Assembly: GCA_022225965.2 (NCBI GenBank)
Contig: JAKJXP020000034.1
Location: 367,386-431,385, forward strand
Source: Diatrype stigma
Taxonomy: Eukaryota > Ascomycota > Sordariomycetes > Xylariales > Diatrypaceae
Length of the DNA stretch: 64,000 nucleotides
Reading direction: 5' to 3'
The notes beneath the pieces are model-generated. The model was given only the letters and a program-made list of their open reading frames with translations. It was not told where the DNA came from and made no database searches. Position 1 is the first letter of the stretch. Each line of letters starts with the position of its first letter. The position numbers and the translations under genes were made by a program. Of the stretch, positions 23,961 to 36,132 are shown piece after piece.

Positions 23961-26900
23961 GAGCCTCTCAAAAAAAGCCTTGCTTTTATAGCTAACGCAG
24001 AGCAGACTTCGTACGATAACGTGGGTTGTACTTGTTTATCTCCGATCCAGTTACCCTGTATATCATGTGAACACCACTGAGACTAGGCCGAAATGAATCT
24101 ACAGAATGTGATGTAGCCATAGGCTGTTATAACGCCCAGTATATATGTATATATATGTCGAGCGGTTGTTTCGAAGTAAAAAAATAGACGAGACGCTGTG
24201 GTCAACGTTCATCGTATAAATGCATCTATAAATAATACTACGTCAGAGCTACTCTAGATAAGGCACTGTTTAACTGTGCCTCCTTTTGCCATTCCACTGC
24301 ACCCGCCCAATCTCCTCTTAAATAGCAAACACCAAGTTTATAGTTTAGATGCTAGCCAGCTGCGCTTAAGTTCTTAATAACGCATGTTATATGCCTTTAT
24401 GCACGAACCAACATTGTCTCCATCAGCATCTCCACCTTTCATCAGGAATAACGAGGAATATATTACATGTCTAAACAATATCCGCGGTATCATCTTGTAC
24501 CAACTAGGTTCACCGTACAGTTACATAGATAGCATGTAGCAGGCGCATATTCGTTTTCGCTAGTTGAATACATAGTCATTGCCCAATCGTGCCATTGCAC
24601 ATACGACTTGACGACTTGGTTACCAAAGTGAAATAGAAACCGGGGTGGTCGATCTTGGTGGAGTCAGACGGTGGACAGATATGATTTCTTGCGCACATGA
24701 TATACGTCTACGGCCTTCTGTATTATCGACACCGGGCGATTGGATCTTGGACAGTGCGTGCGTTAGACCGAGTACATATGTGATAGTGCTCAGAGTTCTA
24801 CGGATATAGGACTACCTAGGACTATAACAGATATTCTGCTTCCAGGAATATGGAAGCGGAGACAGGTCGGCTGCAGGGGTTTATGATCGGATAACCTGGA
24901 ATTACTCGCCGGTAATCATACGCATCCGGTAGGTGTCCATAATTAGCCATCCCCTCTCGACGTACACAAGTAGCAGGGTAGGCGTGTGCTTCCTGGCCCG
25001 GATTCTCCGTATCCCTAGGAATTACTGCTATAGGTAATTCACTTAGGATAATTGAAGGTTCCGGACTCTGTTGTTGTATTCTCTAGAACTAATTGTAGGT
25101 GTGCGTTCGAATTACAATTATCTATAGGCATTGTCCGCCCCCTCAGAAACCGAGGAATTTCCGAATTCCTGGATCCACAGGCGGTAGGCCCATCATTTAT
25201 ACCGAGGTTCGACTTTCCTCGCTACCCTGCTATTAACCTAACCCATTAGTCAACCTAAATATACCTATTCTCATAAGGGTTAGGTTATTGGTTTTGTCTT
25301 TCTCGGTGTTGCTGACCGACTACAAGGTTTAAGACGCACAGAATAGACACAGGAAACTGACACCAGTAACAAAAAAGATCTACCACTTGATAGCGCCACC
25401 GGCACCACCACACCACCCCATAAAACATCCCCCCTGGCCCCCTTGTAGGGTTTATGATTCTTTTCTATATGCAAATGGTCGTCATCTATATGACGATTAG
25501 TTATTGTTAGAGGGGTAAAATGATCATGAACCCTGCATCCGGTTGCAACTTAACGGCGCGCTGTACTATGCCTGCACGTGCCAGGGGGTCAATATGCGCT
25601 ACCTTCCCAACGTGGCTTTGCCACAGCTACCACAGAATGCTAATTCATCCTGCAGAGATGCATCTGCCAAGCTTACTGTAAAAGTTCCGACCCAAGGACC
25701 CAAAGCAGCACTCGAGGGGCTCGGGGCGGGTTTCTGGCCGCAACGTTTTCTCGCCAGATCGGCTACTTACTCGACGTGTCCGAGAGTGTCGAGTATCTAC
25801 ATGGATCCACTATGCATTATTCCACTGGTATTGTCCTCCTTATGAACTAATGGGCACCGCTGCGGCCACCTCGGGACCTGCGTTTTCTTGAATCAATACG
25901 AAGTGAACCGCGGCCCAAGCTGAATCAGCGGCTATAGACCCGAAGCCGGCATGGTTTCCATATAATACATATACCTGTATGGCTTTAAAGAGACAAACAA
26001 CAGTGCGGAGTCGCGCGGTCTGAATTTTGATTGGTTAACATAAATCGGCAAAGGACTTTCGAGACCATCAATACTATACTAGGATACATTGGCGCTGCCG
26101 TTAATATCTAGGCCATAGTCTTGTATGTACTACATCTGGAAAGGATTAAAGAGGTAGCGTGATGATGAAGGAGTCGAGGGAGGTGTGATACACTAGGTGC
26201 TGTAAGGCCCTCGCGGAATCCCCGTGAAGGATAGCAAATATATACCCGTTTCTTGATAGAGAAAGCTGCATAATTCCAGATTCGCGACTGACACTGATCG
26301 TAACCTAAAATCCTTCGTCGAGGTGGCATCCAGCCATCTACAACATGGCTGACGTTTACCAAGCCGTCGGGATGTCAAACTTCCAAGGCGAAGCCTATCT
26401 AAGCACTTACAACAGACACACACTGTTGTATAAACGTGTCAAGGCTGATCCCCGGGGGTATGTATAACAGCATCGCGTAGTCCAATAGGACAGGGAACAT
26501 GCTTTGCGGATATAACATGCCGAGGCCGCCACAGGGAGCACGGCTCGCATATGCTGGTCCTTCCAGACGCATATAGATTAAACATGCCGAACTAGACTAG
26601 AGATTGCGTCAGTTCAACAGCCAACCGCATCGAATATACGTAGACGAACGGTAAGCCAACACGTTGATATCGCTTCGATATTTGTCATAGGTAATAAGCC
26701 GGCAGCTGAGCAGCAGTATATTTATTTCTATTGGTACAACCAGCAGGATATCATCTATCAAGTCGTTACGGCTCCAGGTATGACGCAGTAGTATTATGTT
26801 GCTTTGAATCCTATAATACTAGGCACTGTCCACTACCATATCGCATTGACCTGCTTTCCACTGCTGTCTGCTCTCTTACCAAGTGTTAGATGCGGCTATG

Positions 26901-27846
26901 CATGAACGGCCCAGCTGATGGTTGTGAGCCAATTACAACGTTGCTATCAGATACGGCGGATGACAAAAGGTAAAACGGACATTGGATACTTATAAAGTAA
27001 GGGGCACCATCCCATCCGACTTCAACGACTGGTACGATGTACCCCATGGATGCTACCATAACCTCGGGTATGCTATCTGGAGTTCAGTCTTAGGAGGCTC
27101 GTTGGAGATTCGGGACCGAACAATCGGGAAGGCTTTGTCAAGATTATGGTTTTTAGACAAGAAAGATCAGACTCTCTTGTCAAAGTGGGGTAGGGTACTG
27201 TTTCCTGGTTGAGCCGAAAAGGAGGTGCACCTCGTGATAAGCCACAAATTCGAAATGGTCTATCATGAGCCCTAGCGCCAAAGAGCACTCCAACGTCAGC
27301 ATGAGGCTATTCAGAGCGGTGCTGCAGAGTACTTGGACTTTTCAAGTAGCTGCCGCATGGGTGACGGTATGACAAAGTAAAGGCTTTACTAGAACCTACT
27401 CAACACTGTAGGAATTTCTCATGTTACGGCTGGAACCATGAGGAGCCAAATACGCAGTAGAAGGATTGCGGCACAGTCTAGCTGCGCCATCGCTTAATAA
27501 GAATAGCAACACTACAAGATGAGGCACGGCATGATCTTATTCGCAAGCACGGTCATACGACGTACTAGTTAGGAATAGGAATTGCTTACGCTGGTATACT
27601 GAGAATCCCATACGGAGTTCAGCCGACTTTGGCAAGCCTTAATGATCGGGTTCTCACCGGCCATAATCAACAGCATGGATTTGTTTTCCAACTGGGCCTC
27701 AGTCATGCAGGGACTACGACATACCCATTTTTATATTATGCCTATAAGGTTATAACGAACCCCGCCCCTTATCATACTGTTAAACCACGAGTATCCCTCA
27801 CTTGCAATCATCGCCATCACCTGAAATTTTTGCCCATTATAACACC
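23961..27846. other. Long gene-free interval upstream of the reductase gene
   Basis: About 3.9 kb with many stops in all frames and no recognised domain. It may contain further decayed DNA. A perfect 11-bp inverted pair (TAACCTAACCC / GGGTTAGGTTA) flanks 25246-25288. The last few hundred bases are the promoter of the A-T-R gene; a TATAAG at 27743 is the closest TATA-like element. Confidence 0.5.
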
Positions 27847-30800
27847 ATGGGAAACGACCACGAGAGCATTAGCCGCTGGCAGGTGAGTATTTGGAGCCAT
27901 TTCTCTTCAAGTTTCTATATTGCGTGACAACTTACAAGGATGCTCCCGGCTTTTAATTACAGGGAATTCGCGGGACAAGGTCTTGAGCTGACTTGCATGT
28001 ACTAGAACGATACGTTGCCCCATGTCGTCGATCGACTGGCCAAGGAAAGACCTGAGGCTGTGTACGGCCTGTGGCCAGTGGCCCCGGCCTCGTATGAAGC
28101 CGGTTTTCGTACCATTACCTACGCGAAGCTGGCGAATGTAATCAACGGCCTAGCATGGTTTCTCGTTGAGCAGCTTGGCGGGCCGGGAAAGGACAGCGAA
28201 GTCTTGACCTACGTTGGGCCGAATGACGTGCGGCTTACTGCGCTAGGCCTCGCTGCCATCAAGGCCGGTTATGCAGTAGGCACCGATTCTTCTGTGGCTT
28301 ATCGTTGAAGATATAGTTTTTGCTTACTCGAAGTTGTGCAGCTCTTCCTCACATCTCCGCGGAATAGCCCGGCGGCGCATCGTGCGCTGTTTGATGCGCT
28401 CAAATGCAAGACCTTCGTGACCACGGATCCTTTGCCAGCACCAGCTCATGCTATCATCGAAGCCGTCAAGCCACGCAAGCTCGTGATTCCTACCGTCGAT
28501 GAGCTGCTGGAGAAGACCTACCCGCACTTTTCGTACGACAAGCCGTTCGAGGAGGCGCGTTGGGACCCCGTTTTCATCATGTAAATACACACTGCGAACA
28601 ACCACGAGTGAAATCGAAACTTTATGCAGCCAAGGACTAACTCTCTACAGTCATACGTCCGGATCGACGGGTTTGCCGAAACCCCTGATCTGGACCCAAG
28701 AGACCGCGGTTCGGCACATTAACTCAACTAGTGTCCCTAACCCGGACGGACTGACCTCGATAGATAGCTTTGTCCGCGGCAAGCGGGTGTTATCAACATT
28801 ACCCTCGTTCCATGTTAGTCAGATCATATTCGTTTATGAAACACAATGGATCACAGCTGACTGTGTCAGGGAGCCGGCCTGTGCCAATACTTCTACAATG
28901 CCATACCGTTTGGCACCGTCATCATTGCGCCAGCGGCCGCGGCCATCGCCACAGGCCAGGGTGTCGTCGACGCGCTCAGGCAAACGCCGGCAGAGGTCGC
29001 GATTGTAGTGCCGTCGGTGGTCGCCGAACTAGCCCAGAGCCCGGAGCTGCTGGACGAGTGCGCCAAGTACCTCGAAATGATCATCTACATCGGGGGTGAC
29101 CTACCGCAGAGCATTGGGGATCGCGTCGCCAGCAAGATCCAGCTGCGCTGCCAGTGGGGCGCCTCCGAGGTCGGCATCCCGCAGCAGATCATCGCGCCCG
29201 GGCTGGGACCGACTGACTGGCGCTACGTTCGCTTCCACCCCGGGGTCGGTGCTGACTTTGAGGAGGTTACCGAAGGCAACTACGAGCTGGTCATACGGCA
29301 CGATGAGGCGCTCGCTAGCACGCAGCCGTCGTTCAGCATCCGGGGGCAGGAGAATCTCGAGAAGGGATATCGCACCCGCGATCTGTTCGCGAAGCACCCG
29401 ACGGTCGCGGATGCCTGGGCTTGGCAAGCGCGGGCCGACGACATCATCGTTTTCCTCAACGGGGAGAAGACCAACCCGGTCTCGATGGAGCAACATGTTG
29501 TGGCGAGCAATCCCGAGCTAGGAGGCGCTATTGTCCTTGGCTCTCAGAGGTTCCAGGCGGCCTTGCTGATCGAGCCCGCCTCGGACGCACAGCTTACTAC
29601 AGCCGAGGAAGCAGCCCTGATCGAGCGTGTCTGGCCGAGCGTCGAGGAGGCCAACAAAGTGGCGCCCGCCCACGCGCGTGTGGAGAAAGCTTTGATCCTG
29701 GTCACATCTCACGACCGCCCACTTATTCGTGCAGGCAAGGGGACGCTCCAGAAATCGGCTAGTCTGGCGCAATATACGGAAGAAATCGACCGGCTGTATG
29801 CTCATGCGGATGCGACCCCGGATGATGATGGTGACGAGGATGGAGCGGATGGACAGGTAAACCTCACCGACGCCAAAACCGTCGCCACCTTGATTCGGGA
29901 TAGTATACAGGCAGTCACGGGCTGGTCCTCCCTCGACGATGACTCGGCGACCTTTTTCGACCTGGGCCTGGACTCGTTACAGGCCCTCCAGCTCACACGC
30001 GCGCTGCGTCGTAGCCTTCATCGACCCGATCTTGCGCTACCGACGATATACCAAAACCCCACGGTCCCGCAGCTGACTTCGGCGCTCCTAGCGGAGAATG
30101 CAAGCACCAACGACCGGGATCTCATGGAGCCGTTCTTGGCCACCTACCGTGGCCTCATACAGCAGATCCCGAAACCCAAAGTGTCTGCAGACGCAGGCAC
30201 AGGCACAGGCGCAGCGGAAGGACCCGTCGACGTCGTATTGACTGGCTCCACCGGCACGCTCGGCACGTATCTGCTGCGCGCACTGCTCGACCGGCCCGGT
30301 GTAGGGAACGTCTTTTGTCTGAACCGCAGCGAGAACGGCGGGCGCGCCGTGCAGAGCGAGCGGTTCGCCGCCGCGGGCTTGAGCCCCGACGGCCTCGACG
30401 ACCGCGTCACCTTCCTGCAGGCCGACCTGGCGCACCCGACGCTCGGCCTCGACGCGGCCGCCTACGAGACGCTGCGAGCGCGCGCCGGCCTGATCATCCA
30501 CAACGCGTGGCCGGTGAACTTCAACCTGGGGTTGACGGCGTTCCGGCCGCAGCTGGCGGGGCTCGTGAACCTCTTCGCGCTCTCGGCGGCGGCAGCGGCA
30601 GAGGGGAGAAGGGCGGTGCCGCCTCGCGTCGTCTTCGTCTCTTCCGTTGGTGCGGTGGGCGGACGACCCGCCGACGCCGGACCCGCGCCCGAAGAGGTGC
30701 TCGCGTCTCTCGACACGCCGTACGCCAACGGCTACGCGCGCAGCAAGCTCCTGTCGGAGCTGCTCTGCGACGAGGCGGCGCGGCACCTCGGGATCCCGGC

Positions 30801-31434
30801 GGCGGTCGCGCGCGTCGGCCAGGTCGCCGGCCCCGTGCGGCGGCCTGGCCTGTGGAACCGCGCCGAGTGGTTCCCCAGCCTGGTCGTCAGCTCCCTGCAC
30901 CTGGGGTGCCTGCCCGATAACCTGGGGCCCCAGTTCACCGAGGTCGACTGGGTGCCTTCGGATCTGCTGGCGGACGCCATTGTCGATCTCGCGCTGCCCC
31001 AATCCCAACTCCCGTCCCAGTCTGCGATTGCTAGTTCTAGTTCTAGTTCTAGCGGCGCGGACGTCTTCAACCTGCGCAATCCCAAGACGGTGCGCTGGGG
31101 CACGCTACTTCCCGCGGTCAGGGAAGCGGTGCGCGCGCGTGCTGGCCGGGATCTCGACGTGGTGGCCCCATCCGCATGGGTGAGCCGGCTGCAGGGAAGC
31201 ATGGCCGCGCTGACCAAGGGGGACAGCAAGGATGTGGCGGCGGCGGCTGCGTCGAACCCGGCCATTAAGCTCCTGGACTTTTACCGGGACGGTCTGTGGA
31301 TGGCTGGAGCGGAATCCCAGGGTATGTCGGTCGATCGCGCTCTGGCGAGCCCGACTCTGCGTGACATGCCGCCTGTCGGGCAAGAATGGGTGCGCAAATG
31401 GGTTCACGAGTGGATACCGGCGACGACTGCATAG
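27847..31434 (+). CDS. NRPS-like adenylate-forming reductase (A-T-R)
   Basis: Five exons (27847-27882, 28006-28275, 28342-28580, 28651-28813, 28870-31434) encode 1090 residues. The start has a strong context (CACCATGG) and a 12-codon first exon. The adenylation domain spans about 13-540 with the P-loop HTSGSTGLPK at 183-192 and YRTRDL at about 403-408. A carrier domain lies at about 570-650 with phosphopantetheine serine S605 in GLDSL. A thioester-reductase domain (about 690-1090) has the NADPH motif GSTGTLG at about 695-701 and a short-chain-dehydrogenase YxxxK (YARSK). Such enzymes activate a carboxylic acid with ATP, load it on the carrier and reduce it to an aldehyde or alcohol. There is no condensation domain. 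Substrate is not predictable by eye. It diverges from the PKS across 6.6 kb and may act on an acid partner or on a precursor of the same pathway. Confidence 0.94.
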
Positions 31435-31550
31435 CGTGAATAGCGTGAAATAGTTAACGATATCATGTCCCAGCCTCCCAGGACATCATCGTGATCGACC
31501 CCACTAAGTGCGGAAATAATATGTATGTCAATGCGATCGTCAAAGAGTTA

Positions 31551-31586
31551 TACGAAGTCGTATGGATTCGTTGGTACGACTTCGTA
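31551..31586. repeat. Perfect 12-bp inverted repeat with 12-base loop
   Basis: TACGAAGTCGTA at 31551-31562 pairs with TACGACTTCGTA at 31575-31586. It lies about 115 bp after the reductase stop codon. Could fold as a hairpin in the transcript's 3' region or be a protein-binding or mobile-element footprint. Confidence 0.7.
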
Positions 31587-34500
31587 CATATGGTTCCTTT
31601 CGGGCATCTTCCACCCCTCTCGGGGCCACCTTGGTCAACCGACTATAGATATAATTTGGCAAATTATACATGTTGATTCGGGGATAACCTGCTGGCCATA
31701 GGATACATAATCGCCCCTAGGGTATTTGGTGCGCCAATGACCTTCTGGCAAGGGACACGATACGTAGTCGGCTAGCAGGCGGGCTAGAAAAGGCGAGATC
31801 CCCCGGCCTGGTGAAGTGGAGATACAGGAATGCGGAGGCCCCTTGTAATCCACACGATGTTGTGATAACACGTGGAGTGCAAGGACCTGAATGGATGGGG
31901 TCCGAACAGCCCGAGATAGGACAATTCAGGTAGAGATGCATTCTATTATGCCCTTGAACAGATTGAAGAACGTAACTGACATTATGATCGGTGATCATTT
32001 TAACGGTTTAGAGACGAAGTCAAGTTCACTACTGCACAATACTTTGTCACACTGCATATACCGCCTGATTGGGACCTTCGCCCATTTGCTTGTCGGGACC
32101 TGCATCACCGTGGTTATCACTTCAATTCACCTGCAGCTTTGACCCGTCTTGGGTTCTCTACAGTAGGAGTGGATAATCCGGATAGAGTACTGCCTACTTC
32201 GTATAAAGTACTAGGAATCCTTGAACATCAAAGGCTTATAAGTATAAGAGGCTTTCCAGGGGGCGGGGGAGGGGGGGAGTGTATTATAGGGGCAAAGTGA
32301 CGAACCGCTAGTTGGACTAATACCCCACGTATAAGTTCTTCAGGTCACATGCATATAGAAAAATTCTTGTAACCCAGCGTTGTTGATCAAAGTGATACAT
32401 GACAGGTGGTGCAAACGTACATGGAATGACACTTCCCATATTGATATTTTGGCAAACTTTTGGTGTACATAGTATTAGCTGTGACCTGAGACTCTGGGGG
32501 CCGTAATGCGATTGCAACCTCCACGATCTGCTTCCGGACTGGACCTCAGCCACCCCAGTTCGCCGCGTGGTTATGCGCCCCGTTGTATACAATCACCTAA
32601 CTAGTACATAATATCTATAGTGCATTCATGTTTGACCTGAACTAAGAAAGATTTCCCACCTTTTCCGTTGCTTGGAAGGTTCCACGTATATCACACTTCT
32701 CTTTTCGGTCGTGGCCACCTGCATTGGTCTCCCCTGCAAGTTTTTTGACAGTCAAGTCAAGGTGGAATTATGCAGTCTTAGCCCGATGTTGCTATGCGCC
32801 TCTGTTCCTCCAAGTCACACAGTATCAGACAATAGCGTGCAAGTACACCGCCTTTTCGTTATGCCGGTAGACGTTGGAACATCACGTTAAGCTCAATGCC
32901 GAAGAGGAATATATGGATGAGCTCATCCGTATTGAGGGGAGGCTGCGTCTCCAACGGCCTGGGTCGGTTCTGCGGGTGCGTTACCTAACCGACTCTACCG
33001 GCCCGACAACTCAATGGTGCCCTTCCTGCGGGGAGGTATTATTGGCACATGTGAGCCGACGTGCATTGCATGATACATCGGTGTCGGGGGACAACAGAGC
33101 AAGGATGGGGTGCAAAGTACTTTGGGTACAGCATGATAACAAGATCTTGGCTTCTCCAGAATCGCGCGCTCTCCGATGCGTTCATGCAAATGTTATTATG
33201 CAGATATCGGATATCTTATGCACGCGAGTCAACGGGCATACGGCAGTAGAATACACCGAGTCACAAAAGCCATCGATCGGTTGAGCCTTGAATATTCCCG
33301 TTCAACTATGACATGATGGCTACTACAATGTTGAAACTTTCGGTGACTATTCAGGAATCTCTTTACGCGAGATTGGCCGGGTCAAGCAAGGGAACTCATA
33401 CTCTCACAGTGATTTCCAATCAAATCCCAAAAGGTGGGAAACTTAGTTGCACTTATCTTTCACCCAAAATCGACAGTTCGGTGCAATTTAACTGAGACGT
33501 GGTAGTAAACTATCTATAAGCTAAGACAGCCAATAGTGAGATAACAATTCTATTACTCACAAGTGTAGTATAAGGACTTCGTATAGTCAATAACCAATCA
33601 ACGCAGCTGTTCGTCTGAAATGGGACCTCCTCTCTCTGCTAGTCCAGATATAGTCGGATATTGGGGAGGGGGCCACGATATGCAAAGTCTTCTGTTGCCG
33701 GAAGCTATAGCTAGTAGTTTACTTGAAGCAAAATAGAGAAGTATCTCTTCAGCTCAGGCCACCCCCCCTCCCCCCCCCCGGCAACATTCGTAGTGCCCGA
33801 TCGACTGATGTGTACTTAGATGAGATAATGAAAGTGAATAGAATTTATGGTAACGGCTTTTCTCCACCAAGTTGATCTCTTATCGTCCCGAGGCACAATA
33901 TGTTTCGATTATATGCTAAAAGGGGGTGCGGTGTTATACACAACCACTGGTCATATCCTTTCAAGGGGCCTTTGTGACATAACCACAGGGTATGATTCAG
34001 CAGAATACCTCGAACCGTCCTATATAGGGGTCTCTTGGAGTGGGGGAGGGGAGAGGGGGAAGGGCCACGGCTATACAATAGCCTCTTCCCCCTCTGTCAT
34101 GGTTGGCATTTGCAGTACTTGCACATATATACCACTATAGAAATTCCCAGTGTGACTTGGAATTCTGTATCCATTTTGGGAAACATAGTGGCTCGGTGGT
34201 AGTGGTCTGGACTAACTATGACACCTCGTACATAAGTTCCATGGCCTCAAGGGCTACCTATTTGCTAGTTCCCGCCTACCCGCTTTATAGTGGCTGTCCT
34301 ATCACTTCAACAACAAAACTCATGACAGTGAGCCTTGGTCTACTAGCATTATCCCACCTCTGGGGAATATCGTGCGGCCTTTTTCAGCAGCTAAACTCGT
34401 GACCCCAATAACTCAAAGATCCCGTCATGTAATCTACGAAATGTGAAGTATTCGCGTTATACCACCAACATCCAAAATGACAAGTCCGTTTTTGTTTTCA

Positions 34501-34870
34501 ATGGCTATATGAGAGACAATCTGGCATTGCTAAAAACAAGCTTGATAGTTAAGGGTGGGAAGCTCAGGAGGCAGTTTGTTATGTTGTTTTCGAGCGTAAG
34601 CTTTCTAATACGGGAAGAGGACCCCGACCACTATATAAAATCTAAGCAGTGGAAGAATTCTAGCTGTATAGGGTAAGCAAAAGAGTATAAGGATTTCACT
34701 GTGAATACTGTATATGGACAAGTCTGTATGTACGATTTTCCGTGATTCTATTCACTATATTGCAGCTATCTGTAGGCGGCAGGCACCTGTATTTATACTG
34801 GATGGGCCGCTGTAGGTATTAGGCTTATAGGGAGTTATGGAAGGCTGTGGAAGGTTGTAGAATTTTCTGG

Positions 34871-34945
34871 ATAGGGGGACGGGCCCCCCTATTCCCCAGC
34901 AGCTGTTCCATTTTAGGCTTAGTGTGTTTTGCCCAGGGGCAAAAC
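34871..34945. repeat. Two adjacent hairpins, probable end of an unknown repeat
   Basis: An 8-bp inverted repeat (ATAGGGGG/CCCCCTAT, six-base loop) at 34871-34892 is followed at 34926-34945 by a perfect 9-bp one (GTTTTGCCC/GGGCAAAAC, two-base loop). They abut a 140-codon minus-strand frame (35370-34948) and could mark the end of a dispersed element. Confidence 0.45.
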
Positions 34946-34947
34946 CC

Positions 34948-35370
34948 CTATAGCCACGTAAGCTCGTAATTATATAATTTCGTTATTATGCGGTCTAGAA
35001 GGTGCTGGAATCTTCCGTAGCCAGTAGGAATTTGTCCCTTTTTCCAGCTAATCCTAGACACTACAACGTCAAAAGACCTAAAAGATACAAACGGCCTGGC
35101 CGTCGAGGTTACTTGGAGGGCCTTTTCTGTAATGTTTACGAAACTGCCGAATTCGCGGCCAAGCAACGGCGCCCTGTAGCTATCATGGGTTGAAATGTAA
35201 AATACCATGGGGGCATAGCATAGCGACGTTATTAGTTTCTGGTATAGAACGAGACGCTCACCCATGATACACGTTATCCCTGAGGCTCTTAGAGGCTTCA
35301 TTCTCCACTTACTTGTTCTCCTACACCTTGCGGTTGAGTTAATGATGGTCGAAAAATCTAATACATTCAT
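34948..35370 (-). CDS. Hypothetical 140-codon open frame, doubtful
   Basis: An uninterrupted ATG-to-stop frame rich in Ser, Arg, Ile and Thr, with no signal peptide, transmembrane segment or known motif. It ends three bases before a pair of hairpins, which suggests a fragment of a repeat rather than a host gene. Function unknown. Confidence 0.2.
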   Translation of the reverse strand: MNVLDFSTIINSTARCRRTSKWRMKPLRASGITCIMGERLVLYQKLITSLCYAPMVFYISTHDSYRAPLLGREFGSFVNITEKALQVTSTARPFVSFRSFDVVVSRISWKKGQIPTGYGRFQHLLDRIITKLYNYELTWL

Positions 35371-36132
35371 CTATCATCTGCTACAGTACTCTATAGCATA
35401 TCACACTTCTTTGACTAGGTACGTAATAATAGCACTATACTAGTGGCTTGTAACACAAGCCGTTGCACAGTGTTGTTCCCCCTTATATCAAACGACGGTA
35501 TGTACGCCACCACTCCCTCTTACTCTTGTCTTTATGCTGCGAGTGTGGGGTAACATCCTCATCATCCCCGTATCTATTCATTCGTCCTCTTGTTACTCGA
35601 TCCATGTGCATACCGATTTCATTCATTAGTTTTCCTGACGGCTTATCCCCTACCCAAGTCTGAAACGCAAGAATAAAGTCGTCGTGTTCGTCTCCCCCAG
35701 AGTCAGAATAATATGAGCTAGTGCCAACGAGGTTGTAAAGAAGGACTTTATGGTCTAAGCCGTTGCGGGGAATCTTGCACATACGACATATTATAGCTAG
35801 CAATTGATTTTACAAAGCTACTGTGCAGTATACTAACTACTTACCTAGGTAGTATACAATAAAATTCGAACCGTAGGTTACTGTAGCTTTGCGCGGCCCG
35901 ACCCGGCCGCAAAAAGGGGCGGAGTGGGGGCGGGGGCGGGGCAAGGAGTACGACGGTACGGTAAGGGGCCGCTCTCCATGACATCACCACGCCGTTTACC
36001 AGGCTTGGGGGCTAACTTTAGGTGCGGGAGCTACCCGTGCGACAAACGGACTATAATCCTCAACTGCTAAATTTCCCCTACGCTTTAGGTACCGACTTAT
36101 TCTACCGATACTGAACAGATCCTGACTATACC

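Larger units (their letters stand above)
31435..36132. other. Gene-poor 4.7-kb interval with G-rich tracts and hairpins
   Basis: No gene with a recognised domain. Guanine or cytosine runs stand out at about 32260-32280, 33764-33780 (C on this strand), 34038-34062 and 35915-35946. Hairpins are listed separately. The longest open frame (34948-35370, minus, 140 codons) has no known domain and may belong to a repeat. This interval is a natural right boundary for the biosynthetic region. Confidence 0.5.

Noticed and set aside
30088..31008. 306-codon minus-strand frame within the A-T-R reductase gene
   Set aside because: Arg/Gly-rich shadow of the reductase-domain coding strand.
31551..31586. Resemblance of the inverted repeat to a loxP-type recombination site
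   Set aside because: Only a few bases of similarity, wrong arm length and spacer, and no recombinase gene nearby.
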